A DNA stretch of 64,000 nucleotides, taken from assembly GCF_014904795.1 (NCBI RefSeq), contig NZ_JACZFS010000008.1, positions 1 through 64,000 on the forward strand. Direction: 5' to 3'. Positions 38,367-47,995 of the stretch are shown here, one piece after another. How positions within the stretch are numbered: the first letter of the stretch is position 1; each line of letters starts with the position of its first letter. The notes beneath the pieces were generated by a model. It saw only the letters and a list, made by a program, of their open reading frames with translations, did no database searches and was not told where the DNA came from. The position numbers and the translations under genes are program-made. The DNA is from Nisaea nitritireducens (GTDB lineage: Bacteria > Pseudomonadota > Alphaproteobacteria > Thalassobaculales > Thalassobaculaceae).

Positions 38367-39122
38367 ATGTCACCTAAGTCATTGCCAATTCATGCAAGTG
38401 TGGGCCGGAGAGGGGTGAACAGGCAGGATGATGTTGTTGTCGTACAAATGGCTCTGCGGGTTCTCAGGGACCGGCTGTCCTATCGGCCGTTCTACGAAGC
38501 GGAAATCAACGGCGTAGCTAGCGATAGAACGGTATCGGCAGTCGAAGCTTTTCAAGCGTCACAAAATGAGTCGACGGCAGATACACTCCAGCCGAACGAT
38601 CCTGTCCATCGGCATCTGACTGAAATGGTGCGGCGAGAGCTACGCCAATCACCTCATGTTCGGACACCGTATCTGGAGTTTGACGGGACAAAATTGTGTT
38701 GGTTCGGCCATCGTGAAACTCAGACTTGCTGGCCCGCAGTATCAGGTGTGTCCGGATTTCAGACGAAGGAATTTCAAGTACTTAAAGACAAAGGCCCGTT
38801 GCCGGAAGGCAAGTGGCGTGTCAGGCAGGATCGATATCAGAGATTTGACGACGCGCCGTTGATAAACCGTCTCGCCTCATATCTTCTCTTTTTGAACATC
38901 AAAGTGACGAATTGGCCAGGAGGGAAAATAGCATGGGGCAACCATAGAGTATGGATAGAGCCAAGCAGGGGAAACGATGTTCATGGAAGAAGCGGTTTTT
39001 CGATTCATGGCGGAGCTTTTCCAGGATCTGCTGGATGTGTCGATTTAACGGATAGGATGTCGGATTTTGCAGAAAAGTTCAGGACGTATGGCGCCGACAT
39101 GGATTTGATCGTGAGATATTGA
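38367..39122 (+). CDS. Peptidoglycan-binding-like domain plus Tlde1/DUF2778-like L,D-transpeptidase domain
   Basis: A 251-residue protein in an AT-richer island. Residues 14-65 look like a peptidoglycan-binding repeat (GVNRQDDVVVVQMALRVL, then GVASDRTVSAVEAFQASQ). The C-terminal part resembles DUF2778/Tlde1: a WPAVSGVSG stretch, GPLPEGKWRV, then SIHGG and GSAGCVDLTDRM, giving a His-Cys pair H214 and C224 as in L,D-transpeptidase-like catalytic sites. Tlde1 proteins are type VI secretion effectors that attack target-cell peptidoglycan. There is no signal peptide, as expected for such an effector. The start at 38367 has GGAG 6 nt upstream. No secretion genes are in the window. An endogenous wall enzyme is the alternative. 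Confidence 0.68.
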   Translation: MSPKSLPIHASVGRRGVNRQDDVVVVQMALRVLRDRLSYRPFYEAEINGVASDRTVSAVEAFQASQNESTADTLQPNDPVHRHLTEMVRRELRQSPHVRTPYLEFDGTKLCWFGHRETQTCWPAVSGVSGFQTKEFQVLKDKGPLPEGKWRVRQDRYQRFDDAPLINRLASYLLFLNIKVTNWPGGKIAWGNHRVWIEPSRGNDVHGRSGFSIHGGAFPGSAGCVDLTDRMSDFAEKFRTYGADMDLIVRY

Positions 39123-39143
39123 GCAGGACCTGTGCCTAACTGA

Positions 39144-39530
39144 ATGAAGAGGACCAGAAATGAGGTGCCGACAGTGAAAGTGGGCCAACTTCGGTTGCTG
39201 CTATGTATCGGGCCGGCATTGATCATCGTCTCCAGCCTGTTCGATTTGTATTGGTATTTTGATGATCCGGTGTCCTATCCAATCCCATGGGAAGGGGGAG
39301 GCTGGAGGTATGACAGCCACTGGAATTATGTCGTTTCAAGCGTTTCTTGGATAACCCTCGCTGCAATCCTGCTCATGTTTCATCTTCGCAAAGCGGGACC
39401 AGCCTTTCAGATGTTTGGCTGGGTAGGGTGTTTCCTTATTACTGGATGGATGGTGCTGCATTTTCTCTGGTCTGTCCTCGCCCTGATTGGTTGGACAATA
39501 GGCGCACAGATTCCGGCTCCGTTTTATTGA
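39144..39530 (+). CDS. Small multi-pass membrane protein next to the Tlde1-like gene
   Basis: A 128-residue protein of unrecognised family with three or four hydrophobic segments (about residues 18-40, 65-82 and 88-118). A Trp/Tyr/Pro-rich loop of about 25 residues between the first two probably faces the periplasm. It begins 21 bases after the Tlde1-like stop and shares its lower GC. Position, size and membrane topology suit an immunity protein guarding against the upstream enzyme, but this is inference from order alone. GTG at 39174, with GAGG 8 nt upstream, is an alternative start. Confidence 0.6.
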   Translation: MKRTRNEVPTVKVGQLRLLLCIGPALIIVSSLFDLYWYFDDPVSYPIPWEGGGWRYDSHWNYVVSSVSWITLAAILLMFHLRKAGPAFQMFGWVGCFLITGWMVLHFLWSVLALIGWTIGAQIPAPFY

Positions 39531-39613
39531 TCTCCGGCCCGAACTTATGTGGAGGGCGCTTCATGGACCAGATTACGCAACGGTTTGGCGGAGCGGTGAA
39601 AGCGCCTTCTACT

Positions 39614-41077
39614 TCAGTACGGACTGTCGACATCTCCCATTTCGACATAGACGCTCTTGAACTGGCTGTAATGCTCGATGGCGGCGCGGGCGTTCTCGCG
39701 GCCGATGCCGGATTTCTTGACGCCGCCGAAGGGCATTTCAATCGGGGTCAGGTTGTAGGCATTGATCCAGCAGGTGCCGGCCTCAAGCGCCGCGACGACG
39801 CGGTGGCCGCGCTGGATGTCTTTCGTGAAGACCCCGGCGGCGAGGCCGAAATCGGTGGCGTTTGCGCGGGCGAGCACTTCCTCTTCGGTGTCGAAATCGA
39901 GCACGCACATCACCGGGCCGAAGATCTCTTCCCGGGCGACGGTCATGCTGTCCTTCACGTCCGCGAAGACGGTCGGGGCGACGAACCAGCCATCGGGGAA
40001 AGATTGAACCGTGGCGGCGTCGCCGCCGATCAGCACGCGGGCGCCTTCATCGCGGCCGGTCTGGATATAGCCGAGCACCTTCTCGAACTGCGGCTTGGAG
40101 ATGAGCGGGCCGAGATGGGTATCCTCGTCCATCGGATCGCCAAGACGGATCTTCGCGGTGCGCTCGCGCAGCCGGTCGAGGAATTTCTGCTTGATGCTTT
40201 TCTGTACGAAAACGCGCGTGCCGTTGGAGCAGATCTGGCCGCTTGAATAGAAATTGCCGAGCATGGCGCCGGCAATCGCGTTCTCAATATCCGCATCCTC
40301 GAAGACGATGATCGGGGATTTGCCGCCGAGCTCCAGCGTGACCTGTTTCAGGCCTTCCGCAGCCGCTGCCATCACCTTCGCCCCGGTGGGAACGGACCCG
40401 GTGACGGAGACTTTATCCACGCCCGGATGATTGACCAGCGCCGCGCCGACATCGCCGAAGCCTTGGACCACGCTGAAGACGCCGTCGGGCAGGCCTGCTT
40501 CCTTGTAGATCTCGGCCAATTTCAGGGCTGTCAGCGGTGTGGTTTCCGACGGCTTGAAGATCATCGCATTACCGCAGGCCAGCGCCGGTGCCGATTTCCA
40601 GCAGGCGATCTGGATCGGGTAGTTCCAGGCGCCGATGCCGACGCAGACGCCGAGCGGCTCGCGCCGTGTATAGGCGAAGGAACCGCCCAGATCGGTGTAT
40701 TCGCCGTGGATGTCGGCCGCGATACCGCCGAAATACTCGAGGCAGTCCGCTCCCGAGGCAGCATCCGCCACCAGCGTCTCCTGCAATGGTTTTCCGGTAT
40801 CCAGTGTCTCCAGCAGCGAAAGCTCCCGATTGCGCTCGCGGATCAGATCGGCGGCCTTCCGCAGTACCCGTCCACGTTCGGCACCGCTGAGGGCTGCCCA
40901 GATCTTCTGACCTTCCCGTGCGGCGGAAACCGCCTTGTCGATGGTATCGGCATCGGCGGCATGAAGTTCCGCGATGGTCTCCCCGGTGGCCGGATAGAGA
41001 CTGGGGAAGCTTTTGCCCTTGGGGCTTTCCATCGGGCTGCCGGCGACGAAGTGGGAAGCGGTCGGTTGCGCGCGCAT
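39614..41077 (-). CDS. betB: Betaine aldehyde dehydrogenase
   Basis: A 487-residue NAD(P)-dependent aldehyde dehydrogenase that turns betaine aldehyde into glycine betaine. The catalytic C283 ([11 protein letters not shown]) and E249 (TLELGGKSP) are in place, and FGPVMCVL and [14 protein letters not shown] are as in BetB. It is the last gene of the reverse-strand bet operon, 39 bases after betA. The product protects against osmotic stress or feeds demethylation. Identification is secure from sequence and operon context. Confidence 0.95.
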   Translation of the reverse strand: MRAQPTASHFVAGSPMESPKGKSFPSLYPATGETIAELHAADADTIDKAVSAAREGQKIWAALSGAERGRVLRKAADLIRERNRELSLLETLDTGKPLQETLVADAASGADCLEYFGGIAADIHGEYTDLGGSFAYTRREPLGVCVGIGAWNYPIQIACWKSAPALACGNAMIFKPSETTPLTALKLAEIYKEAGLPDGVFSVVQGFGDVGAALVNHPGVDKVSVTGSVPTGAKVMAAAAEGLKQVTLELGGKSPIIVFEDADIENAIAGAMLGNFYSSGQICSNGTRVFVQKSIKQKFLDRLRERTAKIRLGDPMDEDTHLGPLISKPQFEKVLGYIQTGRDEGARVLIGGDAATVQSFPDGWFVAPTVFADVKDSMTVAREEIFGPVMCVLDFDTEEEVLARANATDFGLAAGVFTKDIQRGHRVVAALEAGTCWINAYNLTPIEMPFGGVKKSGIGRENARAAIEHYSQFKSVYVEMGDVDSPY

Positions 41078-41116
41078 ATGTTTGGTCCTTTTGTCAGTAT
41101 CAGCGACGGGGCGTCA

Positions 41117-42775
41117 TCAGCGATCTGAGGTTTCCCAGCGCGGATTGATCCAGGGCTGCTTGTTCGAGGGCGGCAGCGGTGTCTTGCCGAGGATATGATC
41201 GGAGGCCTTTTCACCAACCATAATCGACGGTCCGTTCAGGTTCCCGTTCGGAATGCGCGGAAAGATCGAACTGTCCGCGAGCCTAAGTCCCTCGACCCCG
41301 ATCACCCGGCATTCCGGATCGACCACGGCCATCGTATCGTCCGCAGCGCCCATGCGGCAGGTGCCGCTCGGATGGTAGGCGCTTTCCACGGCCTCGCTGA
41401 TGAATGCATCCAGTGCTTCATCGCTTGCCACATCGTCGCCCGGGGAGATCTCCCGGCCGCGATAGGGGGTGAAGGCGTCCTGCCCGAAGATGTTTCGGGT
41501 CAGCCGGATGCAGTGCCGGAAATCGGCCCAATCATCCTCATGGCTCATGTAGTTGAACTGGATCACCGGGGCGTCATTCGGATCGGCCGAACGCAAGGTG
41601 ACGGAACCGCGCGACTTAGAGCGCATCGGTCCGACATGGGCCTGGAAGCCGTGGCTCTTGGCCGGTGCCTTGCCATCGTAACGGATCGCGACAGGCAGAA
41701 AGTGATACTGGATGTCCGGATATTCGACGCCTGCCTTGGAGCGCAGGAAGGCGGCGCTCTCGAAATGGTTGGTGGCGCCGAGGCCGGATTTGAAGAGCAG
41801 CCACTCGAGCCCGATCAAGCCCTTGGAAAACAGGTTCAGCTTCGAATAAAGGCTGATCGGCTGGGTACATTCCTGTTGGATATAGAGTTCCAGATGGTCC
41901 TGCAGGTTGGCGCCGACACCGGGCCGGTCCGCCAGCACGTCAATGCCGTGTCTGGCGAGTTCGTCCGCCGGGCCAATGCCTGAGAGTTTCAGCAGTTTCG
42001 GCGAGTTGATCGAGGAGGCGGCGAGGATCACTTCACGGTTCGCTGTGATGGTCTCGATTGAGCTGCCACGCGCGATCTCGATCCCGGTGGCGCGTTTGCC
42101 CTCGAACAGGACGCGGCGGGCGAGGCCATTCACCATGGTCAGGTTCGGGCGCTTCAGGGCCGGCTTCAGATAGGCATTGGCGGCGGACCAGCGGCGGCCG
42201 TTATGGACCGTCATCTCCATCGGCCCGAAGCCTTCCTGCTTCTCACCGTTATAGTCTTCCGTCATCTCGAACCCGGCCTGCTGCCCGGCTTCGACGAAGG
42301 CGTGATAGAGCGGGTTTTTGCGCGGTCCGCGCGTTACATGAAGGGGGCCATTGGTGCCGCGCCAGCCGTCCTGTCCGCCATGGCTGGATTCCATGCGCTC
42401 GAAATATGGCAGCACGTCCTTATAGGCCCACCCTTTGGCGCCTTGCTCGTCCCAATTATCGTAATCGCGAGCGTGGCCGCGGACATAGACCATGCCGTTG
42501 ATCGATGAGGAGCCGCCGATCACCTTGCCGCGCGGGCAAGCCAGGCGGCGGCCGCCGAGATGCGGTTCCGGCTCGCTTTCGTAGCCCCAGTCATAACGGC
42601 TCATGTTCATTGGATAGGACAGGGCGGCCGGCATCTGAATGAAGGGGCCGATATCGGTGCCGCCGTATTCCACGACGATGACCGAGTGCTTGCCGTCGGC
42701 TGAGAGCCGGTCGGCCATCACTGCGCCGGCGGAGCCGGAGCCGACGATCACGAAATCTGCTTGCATGGGCTTCAT
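41117..42775 (-). CDS. betA: Choline dehydrogenase
   Basis: A 552-residue GMC-family flavoenzyme that oxidises choline to betaine aldehyde at the membrane and passes electrons to the respiratory chain. It opens with the FAD fold [17 protein letters not shown], has [15 protein letters not shown] and [19 protein letters not shown] signatures, and ends with the GMC active-site stretch [10 protein letters not shown]. Its ATG overlaps the betC stop by four bases (ATGA). The length and neighbours match BetA of other alphaproteobacteria. Confidence 0.96.
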   Translation of the reverse strand: MKPMQADFVIVGSGSAGAVMADRLSADGKHSVIVVEYGGTDIGPFIQMPAALSYPMNMSRYDWGYESEPEPHLGGRRLACPRGKVIGGSSSINGMVYVRGHARDYDNWDEQGAKGWAYKDVLPYFERMESSHGGQDGWRGTNGPLHVTRGPRKNPLYHAFVEAGQQAGFEMTEDYNGEKQEGFGPMEMTVHNGRRWSAANAYLKPALKRPNLTMVNGLARRVLFEGKRATGIEIARGSSIETITANREVILAASSINSPKLLKLSGIGPADELARHGIDVLADRPGVGANLQDHLELYIQQECTQPISLYSKLNLFSKGLIGLEWLLFKSGLGATNHFESAAFLRSKAGVEYPDIQYHFLPVAIRYDGKAPAKSHGFQAHVGPMRSKSRGSVTLRSADPNDAPVIQFNYMSHEDDWADFRHCIRLTRNIFGQDAFTPYRGREISPGDDVASDEALDAFISEAVESAYHPSGTCRMGAADDTMAVVDPECRVIGVEGLRLADSSIFPRIPNGNLNGPSIMVGEKASDHILGKTPLPPSNKQPWINPRWETSDR

Positions 42776-44289
42776 TCACCGCGCGGGAAACGCGCGGCCT
42801 CCTCAAGGGTGTTGAGATCCATGTGGTTACGCATATAGCGCTCGGATGCTTTCTGCAGCGGCTGGAAGTCCCACGGGTAGTAGGAACCGTTGCGCAAGGC
42901 TTCGTAGACAACCCAGCGGCGCGCCTGGCTGTCCCGGACCTCCCGGTCGAACCGCGCCATGTCCCAGCGTTCCCGCATCTCAGCCTCGAAGGCGGCGAGG
43001 GTCTCGGCATGGGCGGGATCTGTAGCGAGGTTCGTCAACTCGTCCGGATCTGCTTCGAGATCAAAAAGCTGCGGCGGGTCGAGTTCGCAGTGATTGAACT
43101 TGAAGCGGCCACGCCGGATCGAGATCAGCGGGGCATAGGAGCCTTCGGCGGCATATTCGATCAGGACCGGGGAAGTGCGTTCACCGCCTTCGATCAAAGG
43201 CTTCAGGGACTCTCCGTCCGTCCAGGGCGCGACCTCGGACAGGTCAACGCCCGCGATATCGGCAAGGGTCGGTGTGATGTCGATGGTCGAGACCGGAGCG
43301 GTAACAGTACGGCCCTCGATGCCAGGTCCCGCGATCATCATCGGCACGCGGGCGGAGCCTTCGAAGAAGCTCATCTTGAACCAGAGCCCGCGCTCTCCCA
43401 GCATGTCGCCGTGATCGGAGCAGAACACCACCACGGTATCTTCGTCCATCCGGCAGCGCTTCAGGGTGTCCAGCAGCGTCGCGATCTTGTCGTCCAGATA
43501 GGAGATGTTTGCGTAATAGGCCTGGCGGGAGCGGCGGACGTCCTCGGTGGTGATGTCGAAATTCTTGTAGTCGTTGGCGAGATAGAGCCGTTGGCTGTGG
43601 GCGTCCTGATCCTCGAACGGCACGGCCCCGACGCGCGGTTCCAGTTCCGGGCAGTCTTCATAGAGATCCCAGAATTTCCGGCGGGCGACATAGGGGTCGT
43701 GCGGATGGGTGAAGCTGACCGTCAGGCACCATGGGCGCTCATCGCTGCCACGGGAAAGCTGGTAGAGCTTCTGTTCCGCGTTGAAGGCGACCTCGTCGTC
43801 ATATTCCATCTGGTTGGAGATCTCGGCGACGCCCGCGCCGGTGACTGAGCCGAGATTGTGATACCACCAGTCGATCCGCTCGCCCGGCTTGCGGTAGTCC
43901 GGCGTCCAGCCGAAATCGGCGGGATAAATATCCGTCGTCAGCCTCTCCTCGAAGCCGTGCAACTGGTCCGGCCCGACAAAGTGCATCTTGCCGGAGAGGC
44001 AGGTGTAATACCCGGCCCGGCGCAGGTGATGAGCGTAGGTCGGGATGTCGGACGTGAACTCGGCCGCATTGTCGTAGACGCCTGTCCGGGAGGGCAGGCG
44101 GCCGGACATGAAGGCGGCACGGCCGGGCGCGCAAAGCGGGCTGCCCGTATAGGAATTCCTGAACCGGGCGGATCGTGCCGCAAGTGCCTTCAAAGCGGGC
44201 GCATGCAGGAAATCCGCAGGGCCGTCCGGGAACAGGGTTCCGTTCAACTGGTCGACCATCAGGATCAGGATATTGGGCTGCTTCGTCAC
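42772..44289 (-). CDS. betC: Choline-sulfatase
   Basis: A 505-residue type I sulfatase that releases choline and sulfate from choline-O-sulfate. The formylglycine signature C-A-P-G-R starts at C53, which must be converted to formylglycine by a maturase not seen here. Metal ligands are plausible in LMVDQ near residue 12 and in [13 protein letters not shown]. The C-terminal region ending [15 protein letters not shown] fits BetC. It overlaps both betI and betA by four bases, so the operon is tightly coupled. No signal peptide, so it acts in the cytosol on imported choline sulfate. Confidence 0.95.
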   Translation of the reverse strand: MTKQPNILILMVDQLNGTLFPDGPADFLHAPALKALAARSARFRNSYTGSPLCAPGRAAFMSGRLPSRTGVYDNAAEFTSDIPTYAHHLRRAGYYTCLSGKMHFVGPDQLHGFEERLTTDIYPADFGWTPDYRKPGERIDWWYHNLGSVTGAGVAEISNQMEYDDEVAFNAEQKLYQLSRGSDERPWCLTVSFTHPHDPYVARRKFWDLYEDCPELEPRVGAVPFEDQDAHSQRLYLANDYKNFDITTEDVRRSRQAYYANISYLDDKIATLLDTLKRCRMDEDTVVVFCSDHGDMLGERGLWFKMSFFEGSARVPMMIAGPGIEGRTVTAPVSTIDITPTLADIAGVDLSEVAPWTDGESLKPLIEGGERTSPVLIEYAAEGSYAPLISIRRGRFKFNHCELDPPQLFDLEADPDELTNLATDPAHAETLAAFEAEMRERWDMARFDREVRDSQARRWVVYEALRNGSYYPWDFQPLQKASERYMRNHMDLNTLEEAARFPRGE

Positions 44290-44876
44290 GTCTTCCCCCC
44301 GGCTGTGAGTTGCGCATCGATATAATCTTCAGTCAGCCTGATCGCGGCGGCGCGGTCCGGATCGCTGTCCAGCAGCGCGTGCCGGAGATAGAGGCCGTCA
44401 ATCAGGGCCGCGGTGCCTTCGGCAATGTGCTGCGCATGCTCCCGGTCCGTCAGTTGTGTCAGCGCGTGCTGCAGATTGCTGCGCAGACGCCTTGCGTAGA
44501 CGGAGAGGACGCGGCACGCCTCGTCCATGCTCTGGGCTTTCACATAGAAGCTGAGCCAGGCGGAGATCGTTGCCGGCCGGAACTGGTCGGAAGCAAAGTT
44601 CGCCTGGATGATGCCCGAGAGGCGTTCCCGTGGCGTTTTAGAGGCGCGCAGTGCCGCGACGATCTCAACCGAAAGCTCACTCAGAAGATGCCGCATGGTG
44701 GCGACGATCAGCTGATCCTTGCTGCCGAAATAATGATGCGCCAGTGCGGCCGAGACCCCCGCCTGACGGGCGATCTCGCTCATCGTTACCTCGAAGGATC
44801 CGCGTGCGTGAATAGCCTCGATCGCGGCATTGATCAGGGCTTTGCGGCGGATCGGTTCCATTCCGATTTTGGGCAT
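44286..44876 (-). CDS. betI: TetR-family repressor BetI
   Basis: A 196-residue TetR regulator. The N-terminal helix-turn-helix spans about residues 8-55 (MSEIARQAGVSAALAHHYFGSKDQL) and matches BetI. The C-terminal ligand domain would sense choline. It is the first gene of betICAB and diverges from choX. A strong palindrome at 44910-44929, 34 bases before its start, is the likely operator. In other bacteria BetI represses the bet genes and choline relieves the repression. Confidence 0.94.
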   Translation of the reverse strand: MPKIGMEPIRRKALINAAIEAIHARGSFEVTMSEIARQAGVSAALAHHYFGSKDQLIVATMRHLLSELSVEIVAALRASKTPRERLSGIIQANFASDQFRPATISAWLSFYVKAQSMDEACRVLSVYARRLRSNLQHALTQLTDREHAQHIAEGTAALIDGLYLRHALLDSDPDRAAAIRLTEDYIDAQLTAGGKT

Positions 44877-44909
44877 GGGCGGCAGGTCCTTTCGGGCCCG
44901 ACCGTATTT

Positions 44910-44929
44910 TTGATTGACTGCTCAATCAA
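44910..44929. promoter_or_regulatory. BetI operator candidate
   Basis: Perfect palindrome TTGATTGA-CTGC-TCAATCAA. It closely resembles the TTGATTG-type sites bound by BetI in other proteobacteria. It sits between betI and choX and 23 bases before the -10 box of the choX promoter, so one site could control both operons. Confidence 0.82.
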
Positions 44930-44949
44930 TAAAAATCTTGCACAGGATT

Positions 44950-44958
44950 TGCTATAAT
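44950..44958 (+). promoter_or_regulatory. Extended -10 promoter for choX
   Basis: The word TGCTATAAT is an extended -10 box with a perfect TATAAT, 52 bases before the choX ATG. A good -35 is not seen at the usual distance, where the BetI operator side begins (AATAAAAA). Extended -10 promoters often do without one. Confidence 0.65.
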
Positions 44959-45010
44959 GTTTGCCTGCTCTGATAAGTAACGGGGGCAATCCAAACAGGG
45001 AGCATAAATC

Positions 45011-45952
45011 ATGCTGAAATCCAAAACTGCATTCGCCGTCGCCTTGGCGGCCGGAATCATGTCATCCGGCGCCGCGATGGCCGACAATCACTGCTCGACC
45101 GTGCGCTTCTCCGATGTTGGCTGGACCGATATCACCGCGACGACTGCTGCGACCACGACGGTACTCGAAGCGATGGGCTACGAGACTGACGTAAAGGTAC
45201 TTTCCGTTCCGGTGACCTATGCGTCACTGAAGAACAAGGACATCGACGTCTTCCTCGGCAATTGGATGCCGACCATGGAAGGCGATATCGCGAAATACCG
45301 CGACGAAGGCTCTGTGGAGACTGTTGGCGTTAATCTTTATGGGGCGAAATACACCCTCGCCGTGCCGCAATATGCCTATGACGCTGGCCTGAAGAGCTTC
45401 GCCGACATTGCCAAGTTCAAGGACAAGCTGGACGGCAAGATCTACGGTATCGAGCCGGGCAATGACGGCAACCGCCTGATCCTCGATATGATCGAGAAGG
45501 ATGCCTTCGGCCTGAAAGGCTTCGACGTGGTCGAATCTTCCGAGCAGGGCATGCTCGCCCAGGTCGCTCGCGCGGTGAAGAAAGAGGAGCCGGTGGTATT
45601 CCTGGGCTGGGAGCCGCACCCGATGAATGCCAATTTCGAGATGGCATATCTCGCCGGTGGCGACGATTACTTCGGCCCCGATCTCGGCGGCGCGTCGGTT
45701 CTGACCAACATCCGTGCCGGCTATGGCAAGGAATGCCCGAATGTCGGACGGCTGCTCGACAACCTGATGTTCTCGCTCCGTATGGAGAACGAGATCATGG
45801 GCGCGATCCTGAACGATGGCGAAGAGCCGCAGGATGCCGCGAAAGCCTGGCTGAAGGCCAATGCCGGTATCCTCGACGCATGGCTTTCCGGCGTGACGAC
45901 AGTGGACGGCAAGGCCGCGCTGCCGGCCGTGCGCAAGTCTCTCGGCCTTTAA
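45011..45952 (+). CDS. choX: Choline ABC transporter substrate-binding protein ChoX
   Basis: A 313-residue periplasmic protein with a signal peptide (residues 1-24, ending AMA before D). The mature sequence NHCSTVRFSDVGWTDITATTAATTTVLEAMG is highly typical of ChoX/ProX-type choline binders, whose aromatic cage holds the trimethylammonium group. It delivers choline to ChoW/ChoV. The divergent position from betI and the shared operator link uptake to oxidation. An AGGGAG box lies before the ATG. A hairpin separates it from choW. Confidence 0.94.
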   Translation: MLKSKTAFAVALAAGIMSSGAAMADNHCSTVRFSDVGWTDITATTAATTTVLEAMGYETDVKVLSVPVTYASLKNKDIDVFLGNWMPTMEGDIAKYRDEGSVETVGVNLYGAKYTLAVPQYAYDAGLKSFADIAKFKDKLDGKIYGIEPGNDGNRLILDMIEKDAFGLKGFDVVESSEQGMLAQVARAVKKEEPVVFLGWEPHPMNANFEMAYLAGGDDYFGPDLGGASVLTNIRAGYGKECPNVGRLLDNLMFSLRMENEIMGAILNDGEEPQDAAKAWLKANAGILDAWLSGVTTVDGKAALPAVRKSLGL

Positions 45953-45968
45953 GGCCTAATCTTCCGAA

Positions 45969-45992
45969 AGAGGCGGCATTCGTGCCGCCTCT
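45969..45992 (+). terminator. Hairpin between choX and choW
   Basis: A perfect 10-base stem AGAGGCGGCA (45969-45978) and TGCCGCCTCT (45983-45992) with a stable TTCG tetraloop, followed by TCTTA rather than a full T-run. It lies 17 bases past the choX stop. Partial termination or 3'-end protection would give more binding protein than permease. Confidence 0.75.
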
Positions 45993-46036
45993 TCTTACAT
46001 GCGTCATAGAGCGACGGCAGGGCGGGGGAGCTTTCC

Positions 46037-46879
46037 GTGGATTGGCTGACCGATAACAAACTTCCGGTCGGGAAGGCGGCGAGAGTTTTCGTCGACTGGC
46101 TGACCGATCACGGCGCCTGGTTCTTCGACGGGCTTGCCGCTGGTCTTGAATTCATGATCGACGGCATCCTCTGGGTGCTGCAGGCGCCGCATCCGCTGTT
46201 GGCCGTTGTTATCGTTGCCGGCATTGCCTATGCGGTCCGCCGGAGCATCACCTTTCCACTGCTCGTCGCCCTGGGTCTGCTGCTGATCATCAATCAGGGC
46301 TATTGGGAAGAAACCACAGAGACTGTCGCCCTTGTGCTGGCATCTTCCGTGGTTTGCATGGGGGTGGGTGTTCCGCTCGGCATTGCCGCCGCACGGCGCC
46401 CCTGGCTGTTCTCCGCCATGCGCCCGGTCCTCGATCTGATGCAGACCATTCCGACATTCGTTTATCTGATCCCGGCGCTGATCCTGTTCGGACTCGGCAT
46501 GGTGCCGGGACTGATCGCCACGGTGATCTTCGCCATCCCGGCACCGATCCGGCTGACCCATCTCGGCATTTCCTCAACGCCGAAAATGCTGATCGAGGCC
46601 GGGGAGGCCTTTGGCGCGACGCGGATGCAGCTGCTTTGGAAGGTGGAGCTGCCCTATGCCCTGCCGCAGATCATGGCGGGCCTGACCCAGACCATCATGC
46701 TGTCGCTTTCTATGGTCGTGATCGCGGCGCTTGTCGGTGCCGACGGGCTCGGCGTGCCGACGCTGCGTGCCCTCAACCAGGTCAACATCGCCAAGGGCTT
46801 TGAGGTCGGTCTCGCCATTGTGGTGATCGCCATCATTCTCGACCGGATGTTCCGCGGACGCGGGGAGGACGGCAAATGA
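46037..46879 (+). CDS. choW: Choline ABC transporter permease ChoW
   Basis: A 280-residue permease of the ProW type with about six spans. The EAA-like loop GEAFGATRMQLLWKVELPYALPQI lies near residue 195 and LIPALILFGLGMVPGLIATVIFAIP is typical of ProW/ChoW. It forms the choline channel as a homodimer. The stop codon overlaps the choV start by four bases. An N-terminal amphipathic segment (about residues 1-35) precedes the first span. Confidence 0.93.
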   Translation: MDWLTDNKLPVGKAARVFVDWLTDHGAWFFDGLAAGLEFMIDGILWVLQAPHPLLAVVIVAGIAYAVRRSITFPLLVALGLLLIINQGYWEETTETVALVLASSVVCMGVGVPLGIAAARRPWLFSAMRPVLDLMQTIPTFVYLIPALILFGLGMVPGLIATVIFAIPAPIRLTHLGISSTPKMLIEAGEAFGATRMQLLWKVELPYALPQIMAGLTQTIMLSLSMVVIAALVGADGLGVPTLRALNQVNIAKGFEVGLAIVVIAIILDRMFRGRGEDGK

Positions 46880-47952
46880 CGACTCCCGCCGTACGTTTCG
46901 ACAAGGTGAACATCGTCTTCGGCAAGCGGCCCGATGAGGCGCTTCCGCTGATGGACCGGGGCATGGAACGCTCCGAAATAGAGACAGAGACCGGCCAGAT
47001 CCTCGGCGTCCACGATTGCAGCCTGACGGTCGATCCGGGCGAGATCGTCGTCATCATGGGGCTGTCAGGCTCCGGCAAATCGACCCTGCTGCGCGCGGTG
47101 AACGGGCTCAACCCGGTGGTGCGCGGTGCCGTGTGGGTGCATGACGGCGAGCGGGAGATCGACGCCGCCAGTGCGGACGAAGCCACATTGCGCCGGCTTC
47201 GCACCGAACGCGTCACCATGGTGTTCCAGAATTTTGCCCTGCTGCCCTGGCGCACGGTGGCGGACAATGTCGGGCTTGGGCTGGAGCTGTCCGGTGTCGG
47301 CAAGACGGAACGCGCCGAGCGTGTGGCAAAGCAGCTAGCGTTGGTCGGGCTCGACCAGTGGGCGGACCGCAAGGTGCATGAGCTTTCGGGCGGCATGCAG
47401 CAACGTGTCGGATTGGCCCGTGCCTTTGCGACCGAGGCGCCCGTGCTGCTGATGGACGAGCCGTTTTCCGCACTCGACCCGCTGATCCGTGCCAAACTTC
47501 AGGATGAGTTGTTGGAGCTGCAGTCACAGTTGCAGCGGACCATCATCTTTGTCAGTCATGATCTGGACGAGGCCCTGAAACTCGGATCGAAGGTCGCGAT
47601 CATGGAGGGCGGGCGCATTGTCCAGTGCGGCACACCGCACGAGATCGTCATGAACCCGGCGAATGCCTATGTGGCCGAATTCGTCTCTCATATGAATCCG
47701 TTGAATGTCCTGCGTGCGGACTCAGTGATGGCGTCGGTCCCCGGTGGGACGGCGCTGCCGGACGGTGCGAAGCCGATCGGGTCCGGCGGGTTTGGGGCTG
47801 GTATTGTGCCGGTCGCAGCGCCGGACACGCCGATGGCGGACCTGTTACGCTGCCGTCTTCAGACTGGCGAAGAGATCATGGTTGTGGCTGACGGAAAACC
47901 GGTCGGACGGATCGGGGATGCCGAAATCTATTCCTCTCTCCTCAAGGAATAG
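46876..47952 (+). CDS. choV: Choline ABC transporter ATP-binding protein ChoV
   Basis: A 358-residue ATPase of the ProV/ChoV (QAT) branch. The Walker A GLSGSGKST, the signature LSGGMQQRVGLARA, the Walker B VLLMDEPFSALDPLIR and the switch histidine in FVSHDLDEAL are present. The N-terminal FDKVNIVFGKRPDEALPLMDRG segment is characteristic of ChoV. The C-terminal 100 residues form a short regulatory region with only one recognisable CBS-like half. It completes the choXWV operon. Confidence 0.93.
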   Translation: MTTPAVRFDKVNIVFGKRPDEALPLMDRGMERSEIETETGQILGVHDCSLTVDPGEIVVIMGLSGSGKSTLLRAVNGLNPVVRGAVWVHDGEREIDAASADEATLRRLRTERVTMVFQNFALLPWRTVADNVGLGLELSGVGKTERAERVAKQLALVGLDQWADRKVHELSGGMQQRVGLARAFATEAPVLLMDEPFSALDPLIRAKLQDELLELQSQLQRTIIFVSHDLDEALKLGSKVAIMEGGRIVQCGTPHEIVMNPANAYVAEFVSHMNPLNVLRADSVMASVPGGTALPDGAKPIGSGGFGAGIVPVAAPDTPMADLLRCRLQTGEEIMVVADGKPVGRIGDAEIYSSLLKE

Positions 47953-47995
47953 GGTACGACTCACAAAACATGAACTAAAGTGCAGGAGGAAGCGC

